Below are positions 10,390-22,571 of a stretch of 64,000 nt of DNA, in pieces. The DNA comes from Amphibalanus amphitrite. Lineage: Eukaryota > Arthropoda > Thecostraca > Balanomorpha > Balanidae. The translations under genes were made by a program, and so were the position numbers. Where the stretch lies: assembly GCF_019059575.1 (NCBI RefSeq), contig NW_024881504.1, positions 62,001-126,000 on the forward strand, written 5' to 3'. Under the pieces are notes generated by a model. That model was not told where the DNA came from. It saw nothing but the letters and a program-made list of their open reading frames with translations, and ran no database searches. Position 1 is the stretch's first letter. Every line of letters starts with the position of its first letter.

Positions 10390-11100
10390 GTCGTCAAATG
10401 TCAAACGTCAAGAGGACGGTGCTCACCCCTTATCATACATCCTTTTATGCACATGTTGAAAAACATAAGACCAAGGTCACTCAACGTCACTGGCGGATCG
10501 AGGGGGGCATTAGCGGCATATGACCCCCCCCCCTCCGACAGGAGCCTGGGGGAGGGCATTCAGTACAAGTATGCCCCCCCCGTTCAGACTTACACTTCTT
10601 ACGCCTATAACGAGGAACTAAATAAAAATGGATTAGAAAGCCTTCCTAGTAACTACTTTTGTGATCAGAGTCGTATTAGTAACCTCAATTTAGTTGTCAT
10701 TGCTTTGTTTTGTCTAAAAATATGTTGCTTCTTAGTTCTTACCACAGGGAAGTAATGCTGCTCCAACCCTTTGGACCGTATTGTCTAACGATGGCACTCA
10801 TATTGCGCAAACCAGGAATCGGCCGCCGCCTATGCTTGGGAATAGGGACTTAGAATATGAAGTTAGAAGTTAGAATATGATTTACCTGTATGGCCGCACC
10901 CAGTGCAGCGTAACCAGGGGGGGCACAAGGAGCGCGTGCCGCCTCATTAGATGCATGGTGCCCTATGGGCCCGAGAGGCCCTGCAGTGCCAATTGGCCGC
11001 TCAGGGTCCAAGCGTGTCTTATTTCGACTGAGATAAAACCTGCAGGACTCGTGAGAGCACCTCACGGAGTCACGGGCTCCTGAGTCGCCACACATCACAC
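10390..11100. other. Mostly unassigned, with one degenerate G/C-hairpin patch
   Basis: At about 10500-10580 there are G-run/C-run stretches around GGCATTAGCGGCATATGACC and GGGCATTCAGTACAAGTATGCCC. They resemble the end hairpins of the TTAA-type elements, but no TTAA-flanked unit can be drawn. Nothing else was recognised. Confidence 0.4.
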
Positions 11101-11185
11101 ATCTCCATAAGGGCCCACACCGGCTTCTGAGGGCCCTGTGCTGGCCTCTGAGTGACCTTGCTGACCTATTAAGCGTCAGCTCTAA
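11100..11185. repeat. Degenerate CTCTGAGGGCCC minisatellite, part 1
   Basis: Imperfect units around CTGAGGGCCC/ACACCGGC. The same loosely repeated unit returns at 13393-13500, 16985-17058, 21866-22060 and 31430-31785, each time beside a TTAA- or TA-inserted element. Confidence 0.6.
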
Positions 11186-13392
11186 TTAGCCCGGCACCGC
11201 CTGGGCTATTTCCGTACCCACGACGGCCTGGGGGGTCGGATCCGACCCCCCCCCCCTGCTATCTCGAGAACCAATGGTCGTATCGAGCCCCGCGAGGCGG
11301 CGTTCGAAAGGTCTCTACAAGACCTTCCCAAAGCACTCTTAACCCTATTCCTGGCGGGCTCCGCCGGGACAAGAAACTGGCGGGGGGGGCCGATTCGGCC
11401 CCCCCTCAGATCTCGAGAACGAAGCAAGATAGCGACAAGCGGTAAACGGCATCGGATACGCACGGCCAAGATCTACAATTTTTACAAAGGTCATTTCCAG
11501 GTCAGGTCAAAGATGACGTCACAGGGGTCGAAAAAGTCAAAATGGCGGCACTAGATATGGAGAGAGTTTTTCTCGAATAACTTTCGAATTAGTCAAGATA
11601 GGAACAAACTAAGGGCATCATCGTGATCCTCTCGTCAATCCGCATCGAATGATATATATGTTGACCTCGAAAGGTCAAGGTCAAAGGTTGACCTCAGGTC
11701 ACGTGACCTAGAGGTCATCATGTATATCATTCGATGCGTCTTGACGAGCTGAACACAATGAGACCATCCACGCGTCTGTATCTTGTTCCTGTACGGAGTT
11801 ATTGGCCAAAAACCTTTGGTGACCTTTGATGACGTCACATGACCTCACAGCTGCCCAACAGCAAAACAGACCTCAAGGTAGTGAAGGTTGATCGTATATG
11901 AAGTCATGTATGGTATATGGGGCCATTCCGACCCGTTTTAGTGGTAAAAACAGGGAGTTGATTTTTCCCCCATTGACTTATAATGGGGAGGTCGCGAAAT
12001 TGACCTGACCTTAGGTCACCGATATCAAAATTCCGAGATATACAAATTGCACATACTGGTACCCTAACTAAACCCTGAAGAGAAGAAATTGATCGGTCAA
12101 AAACTCTAGCTCTGGCGTGATTGCAAACTTTTCTGAGGTAGCGTCACCAAACCGCCTCTGGTGACCTGACCTGAGGTCAGATCAACTCAAAATTTTCAGA
12201 CATGTTGCGTAGAAGCCTTTTAGGAAAAGTCAGAAAATTTGAGCTTCCTAGCTCAACGCGTTTGGGAGATATAACCAAAAAACCTCAGGGGGGGCTCCTG
12301 AGGCCCCCCCCCGCCAGGAATAGGGTTAAGATTTTAAGATTGAGGTTAACTTTCGGGTCAAGGTCAGGTCAAAGGTCAAATTCTGGGGTTTTGCATAGTT
12401 AGGCTTACGGACAACGGAATCGACAGCTGCTGCTCGAAACTCACAAAAAATGACCTCAAAGACCTAGTGAAGGTACCATGTGCGTATAGGGGTCATACTA
12501 AGTACGGGTCAAGGTCAGGTCAGGTCACGAAAGGTCACGGTTTTCACTTTCTGCTACATGGGCGTGCGACACATGTTTTATGGCTTATTTTTCACGCCGA
12601 ATCCGATGGTAATGGTTATATGTGTCCCCAAGTCACTGTGCTTGGTGCTAAGTGTGCATTGAAAGCATAAAAATCGTGTGTACCTACCATACTAACTAAG
12701 AGAGGGCTAAGAAAAAAAGGTCAATTTTTCAACTTGTTTTGACATAAAAATGCACTTTTCTAGACGAGCTTTGTCCCAGGAATCTAGTGGTGCCATTTGT
12801 TTTCACATGCATTGTTCAGAAGTGCCTCTAATTCACGAAAATGCTTATGACATCACCATGCTCTATGCATGTTGGAGCTATTTTTTACAATTTGGGGGTC
12901 AAAAATCAAGATAGAAAGTTGAAATTTGGGACATGCAATGTTCTAATAGAGCTCTATAACATATATTCCGTTTTTTTCGAAATTCTCAAAATTTTGGATT
13001 TTATGAGCTGTTTTCCAAAAAATATAGTTTTTTGAATTTTTTGGGGTGAAAAACGCATCTTATGGAAAATCGGAGATAACCATGTTAAAGAACTCGTTGA
13101 GCGGCATCTAGTCATGTCCTTAATTTGCAATTTGCTTTAAACCCTGATTTTTGGCGATTTTTTTAAACATTTACCACTTTTTGACTGAAAAAGCCATGTA
13201 GTTACATCACTAAAATCGATATATCTCAAAATTTTTGGAATTTTTCTTAAAAATTGCACAGGACACGTCAAATTGATGGGGGAGAAGGTATGCCAAGTTT
13301 CAAGTCGATAGCGTAAGCGGTTCATAAGTTATTCAAGAAAAACGGAGGGGGGTCGGATCCGACCCCCCCCCCCCCAGGCGGTCGCGGGTTAG
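11186..13392. mobile_element. TTAA-type element family K with family C nested
   Basis: K spans 11190-13388 and is flanked on both sides by TTAG (11186-11189, 13389-13392) instead of TTAA. It begins CCCGGCACCGCCTGGG and ends CCAGGCGGTCGCGGG. Both end hairpins share the core TCGGATCCGA (about 11231-11258 and 13347-13376). Removing the nested C copy leaves about 1.2 kb. The interior has an AGGTCA cluster (12355-12380, 12500-12540) and the phrase ACATGTTTTATGG. Confidence 0.8.
11339..12329 (+). mobile_element. TTAA-type element family C, complete
   Basis: The element is 11343-12325 (983 bp) between TTAA 11339-11342 and TTAA 12326-12329. It differs from the copy at 20619-21602 at only scattered positions by eye, so both are young. 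The left hairpin core is CCGATTCGG and the right hairpin core is CTCCTGAGG, so this family is the exception in having unlike cores. AGGTCA half-sites and TGACGTCA palindromes lie at 11512 and 11830. Confidence 0.9.
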
Positions 13393-13500
13393 GGTCCTGG
13401 TCCATACCCGCATGGAACGGCTCCACACCAGTGTCTCTGAGGGCCCATAACGGCGCCTGTGAGGGTCTCACACCGGCGCCCAGAGGTGCACAAACCTTCC
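13393..13500. repeat. CTCTGAGGGCCC minisatellite, part 2
   Basis: Imperfect units (GTCTCTGAGGGCCC, CTGTGAGGGTCTCACACCGGCGCC) continue on the other side of element K, as expected if K landed in the array. Confidence 0.6.
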
Positions 13501-16500
13501 TACTTGCCTACAATGTAGGAGACAGGAAAGAGCCGAAGAGGGTAGCCGCGAGACAGATTTCAGTTTGTGTTTTCTGTACAAAAATGACTATAAAAACAGC
13601 TAGCTGGTAGCAATTGGTCGGTACAATCAGCTGTCGACGGCATTTGGTCATTACATTTCTTTACGTGTCTTCAAAAACAGTTCCTACAAATCTCCTCCAT
13701 GAGACACCCACGAGACAGTTCCCATTGGATTAACATTGTGTCTCATGAGACACCGTGTAGGTAAAATGTAGGATGAAAAACTGCGAAAGTGGTGGGCATG
13801 TTTCGAAAAACGGCGCACAAATTCTTGGGGCGCCTATCAGTTAAAACAAAACTCCTGTTCGAAAACGGGTTCTGGTAAAGTTTCGTCAGCTGGTTTCCAT
13901 AGCAACCGCCATTCGTGGGACAAGCTGACGCCATTTGCTAGCGCGTTGCGTGGTAACCAGCTATCGGTGTCAGTTGAATTTGAAAGATAATTGTAACAGT
14001 GAACAGCTCGCTTCAGTTGCTGTACTGTGCTGTGGATGTGTGTCTTGTGCAGTGTAAGCAAAGTGTATAAGGACTTTCACATTATATTTTGTGATGGTGT
14101 GGTAATAGAAGGTTGTGAGCTCCAAGTGGAGTTAAGGAATTGCCAAAGAAATGAAAACTCTGCATGGGCCGGAAATCTGCAGCCTGCACTTCTTTAAACT
14201 CTTCATAAGAGGTTCGTGGCAGGGGGCATTTTGGGGAGCGATTATGGAGGTGCTGGTAAGTAGGTAGGTACCCAACCTAATTGGCTTGATGAAAACTGAA
14301 ACTGAAAGTCAAATGAATTGTGAAATTGCTTTACCTATCCTATCTGATCACTTCTACTTATGTATTTTTTTAAATTTTCCATTCATTTTGACTGATAAAG
14401 AACAACATTGAAAGATGCTAACATGCAGGTAACTACCTACCTAGCTCTAATGTAAATAGGTACCTAATAATTTCCTTCAAAAGAATATATGGCTCTTCAA
14501 TATACTAGATATTTAGTAATTGAAGGAATCTCACTTTATTTTGAACATTACCTAGGTATAACTTCCCTAAACTGCATGACAAATTTTCAATTTCCTTGTT
14601 GTAACACCAATACCACAAACATTCATCTGGGCACAAGGCTCACAACATCAAATTATTCATGTTTTATAGACAGGTACCTATACAGCAAAAATACAACAGA
14701 GATATGTGATTATTTTCAACATAGGCTTTGTGTTCAGTTGTGTATAAATTTTGTGGGTGGAAAATGTGTCATGAATTGTCTACAGGTCTGTGTAGAATTG
14801 TAATTAATATGATTATAGAAAAAGGAATGGTCAGTTAAGTAGTCAACATGTTTACTCAATAACAAGATATGCTGGCATGGAGTTTGCTCATGAGTTTGCT
14901 CAAAAACCTTTCAGTTAGTGTGGGAAGCATAGCAATTTGAAGCATATGCTTATAAAACTGATTTGTAATGGGGTTTGTGAAGTTCTCCATAAATTTTACA
15001 CCTAGCAATGTACCTACCTAATGCATTGCATTACTTTAAAAAGAGGGAGACCATACAAGTTGTCAGGTAGGTAGGCTTTTTGACATTGATTTCAAGATTT
15101 CAAGGTGATCTGAGCTTTTTGCTTATAACTTGTCCTCATTCTCTAACTAAAGGAGTGGCAATACAATCTGACTTGTTCTATTTTCCTCTTGCCTTGCCAT
15201 TTTTGACATAATCCTTGCCCAGGCTATATGTTGGTATGATGAAGGTCAATCAGATGACATATTTCAAATATTACAGTAATGATTTCAGTTGAATTTGCCT
15301 AACTTTATTTAAACAATATAAGATTACACATTGCATAGCTATAACAGCAATATTTGAGCCACCACTGGTATATAAATTTATAGGTTGCAAAACATTACTC
15401 AGCAAGAAGAAATCAGTCATTGACAGTGGAGAAAACACATCTAGACTTGACAACAAATTACAATTGATTTTTCTTCTACCATTCATGTTGGCATAAGTAA
15501 TAATTCAAATGGATACTTAGTGCATTTTTCTAAAGATTTTAATTAAGCACATGAGATCCATCCAAAGGCACAGACTCGAAACAAATGCTGTGTTATAAAC
15601 AAGGATATTGCACCTTTTTGGTATTTTAACATGTTGTTATATTCCGACATCCTGAGAAAAATAATATGGTAATCTGCCCTGCTTCATTTGATACGTATCG
15701 ATGAGTAATTGGATGTTGCGGGAATGCAGTTAGTTTTCCGGCAGTTGTCTCCAGCAGCGACAAAATGCCCGCTTACTTTCTGTCAAACATTTGCTTTCAT
15801 ATGGCTAAGTACATTAATTTCACTTAGTCTAACTTTGTCTAGCAAATCTCCAGTTTTACTTCGGAAAAACCGGCAGCGTGTTCCACATTGGTGACCCCGC
15901 CAGGCGAGGCAGTTCCGTCGGCCGTCGATGTCCTTCGGTCATATAACCCCCAATAAAACTAGCGCGTCGAACGATCGGCAGCATGGATGGTCTCACACCA
16001 TCCATGGCAGGGACCGACCTCACAGAGCCACGCAGAAAACAGGAATATCGGATTTATCTGCCTCTAAACTGTAATGTATGAATGCGTCATGAAAATTTTA
16101 CAAGACAGCTGAGGTTTGCTAAGCAAGAAAAATATACCAGGATCTGTATTAGCGAAGAGATTAGCGATGCACCTGAAATGTGTATAGATTGCAGTATACC
16201 TAGATTTAGTCAGCGATGGATTATAAAAGGATTTAAAGCCGCTTCTTAAAGCCTACAGTCAAAACGTTTTCTTAACGTTTGTGGTCCTCAATATGATAGG
16301 TTTTCCATAGCAATTTAATGGGCTTCGTCCCATTAGCAAATATTGCAAAATCGTCCTCAAATAATGTTTTCTTACCTAAATGAAGTAATGTTGATCCAGG
16401 AAAAAACTTGTTACACACTCCTTAAAGTTTCATATTCCTAAACAGAAACACTGATGTGCACCGTACACTGCAGCGTTACGTCACTTCACCTTCAGCCCGC

Positions 16501-16984
16501 CAAGTAGTAACTGCCCCACTAAACGGGAGAGGGACGCTATGGGACGGCAGATGGACGCCCGTCTGGTCCATGTGGAACTGAACCCTCATTGGATGAGAGG
16601 AATTAATTGATCGTCCCGGTGGTTTTATGAGGGTAGTTCTTGACTTTCCAGTGTTTCCAGACAGTCAACAACCAGACCGCCTCACTCTAGTCTATTTATA
16701 CACCACCAGTATGCATTTCAGGTGGAGGTGTACCAAGTCTTGCCTCGCACTTTGCCCAAATCAGCGCATGCCGTATGTCTGTCGGCTTCTTAAAAAATGA
16801 CGATATATCTGCGGATAGCTTCAGAAATAAAAACACTTCAGGAATAGCGTTTACGTCCTGTAAATATTAATAACTGTAATGTAAATAACCAGCTTTACTT
16901 GAAAGTATAGATATGTTGGGCTATATCTAAGGATGATCGGTGAGACAAACCGGAGCCATCGGAGACCGTGTAGGAGACAGGTTG
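13501..16984. other. Repeat-poor interval, no gene recognised
   Basis: This is the longest stretch without AGGTCA-rich elements. It is AT-rich with scattered TAGGTAGGTACC tracts (14255-14275, 14430-14465, 15005-15075). No open frame has a recognisable domain. The longest, 104 codons at 14489-14803, has no homology I can name. This may be host intergenic or intronic DNA. Confidence 0.45.
15635..15902 (+). mobile_element. Possible LTR end with primer-binding site
   Basis: TGGTGACCCCG at 15890-15900 matches the start of a retroelement primer-binding site (TGG plus a tRNA 3'-end complement). It lies one or two bases after TTCCACA, which would end an LTR. A TGTTATATTCCGACATCC start near 15635 would give an LTR of about 255 bp. 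No gag or pol follows, so at best this is a solo remnant. Confidence 0.3.
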
Positions 16985-17058
16985 GGCTATTTGTGCACCT
17001 CTGCCGGCGCCTTTGAGGGCCCAACACCGCCAATCTGAGGGACTAACACCAATGTTTC
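16985..17058. repeat. CTCTGAGGGCCC minisatellite, part 3
   Basis: CCTTTGAGGGCCCAACACC and CAATCTGAGGGACTAACACC units lie directly before the TTAA that opens element L. Confidence 0.55.
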
Positions 17059-19431
17059 TTAACCCGCGCCCGGCTGGGGGTCCTGGATTTCCACGCCCTG
17101 CTGGGTGGGGGGTGTTTGAACACCCCCCCCCCCTTCTAACTCGGCTCCTGGGCCACGTAGCGATACGCGGAAGGCGGCGTTCGAAAGAGCGTCAAAAATA
17201 ATGACGAAATCACTTCGGTCAATTTTTTGGTCAGGTCAAAGGTCAGGTCACCAGAGGTCATTGAAGGCAAAATTTCGCCGATTTCCAGGTCGAATGTCGA
17301 CAATTTCCAAGAAGCCAACGCATAACTCGGGAACCAATAGAGCTACAGCGCCGCGGAAAAGCGCATTCGATAGCCCTATTAACGCCCTTTCTGAGTAATT
17401 CTCTCAGATTTGACTTAACGTCAACGGTTTTGCCTACAGGGGGCAAAAACTGCAAAAATAGCCGATTTTTTCGGAAACAGTTTTTCTGCAATAACTTTTG
17501 ACCCAAGCCTTGTACGAGCTTACTTTTACCGGCATCGTGTTCCTTTCGTCAAGACGCATCGAATGAACTATAACTTGACCTTGAAAGGTCAACTTGAAAA
17601 TTTGACCTCAGGTCAAGGTCATGACCTGACCGGAAAAGGTCATGTTGCATATCAGTCGATCCGTATCGTCGAGCTGAACACAGCTAAGGCGTTTTCATCG
17701 CTCTAGCCCGCGCCCCAGTGGCGGTCTCAGCCAACTTCGCAATAGTGAGGGGGGGCATATGTTACCACCCACCTCTAACTAAAAAACTAAGAGGGCTAGG
17801 AAGACGCGGTAAAAAGCTGTCGATAGCTCTCAATGCGTACGTTTGAAAGTATTTCGATCATTTTTCACCTTAGAGCAATATTGGGGTCACCAGAGGTCAT
17901 CAAAGGTCAAAATTTGTCAATTGTCATTATATTTTTCAGAAAACATGCCGCTATCTCAGGAACTATGGTAGCTAGAAAAACGTATGGAAGAGCAAACGAT
18001 AGCTTTTGAACTCTTCTTTTGAAACGGTCATTATCAATATTGACCTCAGGTCAACGGTTTAGCCTGCAGAGGGCAAAAACTCCAAAAATAGCTGTTTTTT
18101 CGAAAAGTGTTTTTCGGCAATAACTTTCGACTACAAAAAGCCACGACATTTCTATTGCCAGAATCGTGTTCCCCTCGCCGAGACGCGTCGAATGAACTAT
18201 AATTTGACCTTGAAAGGTCAACTTGAAAATTTGACCTCAGGTCAAGGTCATGACCTTACCGGAAAAGGTCATGTTGCATATCAGTCGATGCGTCTCAACA
18301 AGACAAACACAATGAGACCATCCCTAGCGTTCTATCTCTTTCCAATCGCGAATTATTGGCAAAAAACTGTTTGTAGCCTCAAGTGACCTCGGATGACCTG
18401 TCTAGAGGCTATCAGCAAAAATGACACCTTGGTCATCACGAGTGGACTAAATCATTGTGATTCTGAAATATTTGGACTGTTCCGATGCGTACACACGGAT
18501 CTAGAGGCATTTTCATTTTTCTCCGTTGACTTGTAATGGAAGGGTCACGCCACTGACCTGACCTTAGGTCCCGGATATAAAAAATCCGAGATATACAAAT
18601 TGTAGGCGCCCATAACAGCATGCAATCCACCAAGTTTAAAACCTTTCTGACAAACACTGCAGGCTGGACATGATTGCAAACCTTTTTTTAGGCTTGGTCA
18701 GTTAACTTGACCTGGTGACCTGACCTGACATGACTTGGGGTCAAAAATTTCACACATTGTCCAAAATTGATGTACCAAAAGCTACCCCAAGCGGCGCGGC
18801 GCTACGCGCCGCGGTTTTTTATTTACACGCAAAAAACGCGACAGGGTGGTAACATATGCCCCCCCCCCACTGGGGCGAAGGCTAGCATGCCTATATCAAA
18901 AGTTATTTGCGAAAAGCTGATAGATACCATTCGTGACCTAAGATGACCTCAGGGCATAAACAGGGGTCACGGACACCATTTTCATGTTCAGTGTGTCTAA
19001 ACCACTTGTAATTCAGTGTTTGGGAGTGTTTATAATGTCTTTCGTCCAAAGGAGACGCATTTCAATTTTCTCCCATTGACTTATAATGGGGAGGTCGCAA
19101 AATTGACCTGACCTTAGGTCATCGATATCAAAATTCTGAGATAAAAATTTTGTACATGCTATTGCTCTGAGCAATCACTGAAAGTTTCAAAGCGATCGGT
19201 CACTCAGTGTAGCTATGACAGACATTGAAACTTTTTATGAGGTGAGGTCACTTCAAGTGACCTGGTGACCTGACCTTGAATGACCTTGGTCTGAAATTTT
19301 CACAACATGTGTAGAATTGATGTATGATAAGGTGTACCAAAAACGGCGGCGCTCCGCGCCGCCGTTTTTGAGATATTTGCAAAAAACCACAAGGGGGGTG
19401 TTCAAACACCCCCCAGCAGGGCGCGGGTTAA
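17059..19431. mobile_element. TTAA-type element family L with family M nested
   Basis: L spans 17063-19427 between TTAA 17059-17062 and TTAA 19428-19431. It starts CCCGCGCCCGGCTGGGGG and ends CAGCAGGGCGCGGG. Both end hairpins have the core TGTTTGAACA or TGTTCAAACA (about 17107-17133, 19392-19415). An inner GGCGGCGCTCCGCGCCGCC palindrome lies at about 19343-19366. Without M it would be about 1.19 kb. Other L copies lie at 31790 (truncated) and 47738. Confidence 0.85.
17703..18885. mobile_element. Element family M in L, CTAG duplication
   Basis: M is 17707-18881 (1175 bp), flanked by CTAG at 17703-17706 and 18882-18885. The L copy at 53497-53500 shows the same sequence without M and with a single CTAG, so the duplication is real. 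Ends read CCCGCGCCCCAGTGG and CCACTGGGGCGAAGG. End hairpins share GGCATATGTTACCACC. A second M copy, with TTAA flanks, is at 38294-39466. Confidence 0.85.
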
Positions 19432-19469
19432 AGGTACTATCCCACCTTCTAAAATGTTGTTAAAACCAG

Positions 19470-20418
19470 TTAACCCTCGCCCGTAAACGGCGATCTGCCA
19501 CCTTCGCCCATGCAGGGGGGGGGGTTGGTGCGACCCCCCCCCCCCTTGGCGTTTGAAAACGGAGTGTCGTAGAGCTTAGCGGAAAAGACCAACGGATTGC
19601 TCTCGCCGAGATCTCGCGATTGGTGGTATATTTTTTGGTCCTAGGTCAACATTTGACCTACTTTTGACCGGTCAAAGGTCAAATTTTAGGAAAATATACT
19701 TTTTCAAATTTTCCGCGGCGATTGCGGCAAAACGGTGGGAGATATCGACTTGAAACCTTCACTATCGTGTTCCTTGATCAATTCTCTATCGTTTGGTATG
19801 TATTTCGTTTCCCTAGCTCTAAAAATGGCGCGTTGGGAGCGCCGGAAGTCGGCAAGGTCACAGTCGGCGGCAGAAATTCGAAAAATCAAAATTTAAATTT
19901 TTGAAATCTAATTGTATTTTTGGATTTGGGATGTCCATTTGCTCCCTATAGAAGCTAATATTGCTGCATATTCCCATTGAGGTGACAAGAATTAGCAAAA
20001 TAGTGGTTCGGGCGCTTTTCAAAAATAGTACCGGACGCTGTTCCTCTTGTGACGTCATAGCTCCGTGACCTGACCTGACCCGGTCAAGTTTCTTATACCA
20101 TATGATAGCCAATACTTGCCCCAGCATGCATGGGAAGTTTAATCACGATCCATCAACCGATGTCCGTACCACCGGCAGGAAACCTCGGGCGTTGGCACTC
20201 AGTTTGTGAAAATCCGGCCGGAGGCTGTTCCCTTTGTGACGTCATAACTCCGTGACCTGACATGACCCGGTCAAATTTTTTTTTATCAAAAGATGCGCAA
20301 GGTTTGCCTCATAAGGTACCCAAAATTTGGCGGCGCTGCGCGCCGCCGTTTTTGCACTATTTCCGAAAAACCTCAGGGGGGGTTGCACCAACCCCCCCCC
20401 TACATGGGCGAGGGTTAA
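19470..20418. mobile_element. TTAA-type element family H
   Basis: H is 19474-20414 (941 bp) between TTAA 19470-19473 and TTAA 20415-20418. Ends are CCCTCGCCCGTAAACGG and CATGGGCGAGGG. End hairpins have cores GTTGGTGCGAC and GTTGCACCAAC. An inner palindrome of GGCGGCGC/GCGCCGCC lies at about 20328-20350. TGACGTCA sites lie near 20048 and 20238. Confidence 0.85.
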
Positions 20419-20614
20419 ATTGTGCCCGACTTTATAGATTGGATGACCAGAAGCACGGTTCTGGCATTTATTTTTCATTAAACATCTTAGGCTTCCCATA
20501 TTCCAAACACAAACTTTCAAATATGTGACGTCACAGCCCAAAAATACCTCCTTCCCCAGGCCACATTACTATCATAAAGCTGATTCTTTTTACTCTGTAG
20601 GCACCACAACAAAG

Positions 20615-21606
20615 TTAACCCTATTCCTGGCGGGCTCCGCCGGGACAAGAAACTGGCGGGGGGGCCGATTCGGCCCCCCCTGAGATCTCGAGAACGAAGC
20701 AAGATAGCGACAAACGGTAAACGGCATCGGATACGCACGGTCAAGATCTACAATTTTTACAAAGGTCATTTTCAGGTCAGGTCAAAGATGACGTCACAGG
20801 GGTCGAAAAAGTCAAAATGGCGGCGCTAGATATGGAGAGAGTTTTTCTCGAATAACTTTCGAATTAGTCAGGATAGGAACAAACTAAGGGCATCATCGTG
20901 ATCCTCTCGTCAATCCGCATCGAATGATATATATGTTGACCTCGAAAGGTCAAGGTCAAAGGTTGACCTCAGGTCACGTGACCTCGAGGTCATCATGTAT
21001 ATCATTCGATGCGTCTTGACGAGCTGAACACAATGAGACCATCCACGCGTCTGTATCTTGTTCCTGTACGGAGTTATTGGCCAAAAACCTTTGGTGACCT
21101 TTGATGACGTCACATGACCTCACAGCTGCCCAACAGCAAAACAGACCTCAAGGTAGTGAAGGTTGATCGTATATGAAGTCATGTATGGTATATGGGGCCA
21201 TTCCGACCCGTTTTAGTGGTAAAAACAGGGAGTTGATTTTTCCCCCATTGACTTATAATGGGGAGATAGCGAAACTGACCTGACCTTAGGTCACCGATAT
21301 CAAAATTCCGAGATATACAAATTGCACATACTGGTACCCTAACTAAAGCCTGAAGAGAAGAAATTGATCGGTCAAAAACTCTAGCTCTGGCGTGATTGCA
21401 AACTTTTCTGAGGTAGGGTCACCAAACCGCCTCTGGTGACCTGACCTGAGGTCAGATCAACTCAAAATTTTCAGACATGTTGCGTAGAAGCCTTTTAGGA
21501 AAAGTCAGAAAATTTGAGCTTCCTAGCTCAACGCGTTTGGGAGAAATAACCAAAAAACCTCAGGGGGGGGCTCCTGAGGCCCCCCCCCCGCCAGGAATAG
21601 GGTTAA
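20615..21606 (+). mobile_element. TTAA-type element family C, complete
   Basis: The element is 20619-21602 (984 bp), TTAA on both sides, and nearly identical to the copy at 11343-12325. Confidence 0.9.
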
Positions 21607-21865
21607 GACCAAGTTTTAAGCGATTTTTCAACGAACAAACCCATTTAAATCAGAATGACTAAACGAGGTGACGTCTCACTAACGGTCGCTCCATGTTGAA
21701 GATAGGGCCTTGTACAAGGCCCATTTTCAAATGAAGGGAACGAATTTCTTCAACACCAAGAGGCCGCGGGGGTTGCAACCTAGATAGATAGTGGTTTCTG
21801 AACCTCGCCGCAAACTTGGCTATCTCAACTCAAACCCCATGTTAAAGGTGGGATAGTCCCTTTAA

Positions 21866-22060
21866 GACCCTACATCGGCAGTGGCTTTGAGGGCCCCACA
21901 CTGGCGCCTCTGAAGGTCTTACACAAACGCATCTTGACGGCTACCTATCAGCAACTCCGTAGGCCCCACACTGGTGACTCTGAGGGCTCCCAGTGACGCC
22001 AGAGAGTACCACGCCGGTCTCCAGGATCCCAGGGCTCCTGAAGGTCTTTGCTGGCCCTTG
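21866..22060. repeat. CTCTGAGGGCCC minisatellite, part 4
   Basis: Units such as CTTTGAGGGCCCCACACTGG and GTGACTCTGAGGGCTCCCAG lie just before the W terminus at 22061. The array resumes after the opposite W end at 31418. Confidence 0.6.
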
Positions 22061-22089
22061 CACTGTAAAAAAAACTTACAAGCCCCTCG
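22061..22089 (-). mobile_element. Terminus of W copy 6
   Basis: CACTGTAAAAAAAACTTACA through AGCCCCTCG is the terminal 29 bp of the W family in inverted orientation. At TA 22090-22091 another W copy (W3) begins. The rest of W6 is found at 36455-36754, 46083-46093, 47450-47733, 54058-54174 and 30586-31417. Confidence 0.7.
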
Positions 22090-22091
22090 TA

Positions 22092-22571
22092 CACTGTAAA
22101 AAAATTCACTAGCTAATTTTGAAATTAGGCATTTTTTACGAGTGCCTCCCTTGCACCTCGTTACAACATATATGGACATTAGTAGTCAGAACCATGCACG
22201 TTAACAATGCCCTTTGTGGAACAAATGCCTACGAGCGAGAGCATGTTCAGGAACCTAATTTTGCGCAATGTTAATGAACTACGCACAGCCTCACAGTGTT
22301 ACCCGCCGTTGGCTTGTTCTCGGCCAGTTTTTGGCGTGTCCCTCAATTAGGTCATGTTGCTATTAGCTCAGCTGACGAGGCCCCGGCTGGCACCTACTAA
22401 ACGGATAACCTTGCGTGCAACCCCGCTTGTTGTCACGAACGCCTGCAGCTGGTAAACGTGCTGGTAAGCTTGCGTGGTAAGCGGCTTCGGATGGCTATGA
22501 GGATGTGCCTCATAGCTACCCTCGTCGCATGTTACAACCTAGGAGTCTGTGGCTGCTTTCAGAAGGAGTCC
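22092..22571 (+). mobile_element. W copy 3, left part
   Basis: Begins CACTGTAAAAAAATTCACTA and stops at AGAAGGAGTCC where BEL sequence starts. Its last 34 bp (22538-22571) recur at 32164-32197, where the same W copy continues. This makes 22571-32167 an insertion into W3. Confidence 0.75.

Larger units (their letters stand above)
19432..21861. mobile_element. Element X, TTAA-flanked, carrying H and C
   Basis: AGGTACTATCCCACCTT follows TTAA 19428-19431, and its near-perfect inverse (GGTGGGATAGTCCCT) precedes TTAA 21862-21865. X own sequence is 19432-19469, 20419-20614 and 21607-21861, about 490 bp. X lacks the G/C-run hairpins of the other families and has different termini, so it is a separate TTAA family. 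Confidence 0.6.

Noticed and set aside
13385-13395. GGGTTAGGG-like bases resembling telomere repeats
   Set aside because: They arise where an element end GGG meets the TTAG or TTAA duplication. No tandem array exists.
14150-14260. EICSLHF motif suggesting a THAP domain
   Set aside because: Only one short motif in a frame with no upstream C..C pair. Not enough to call.
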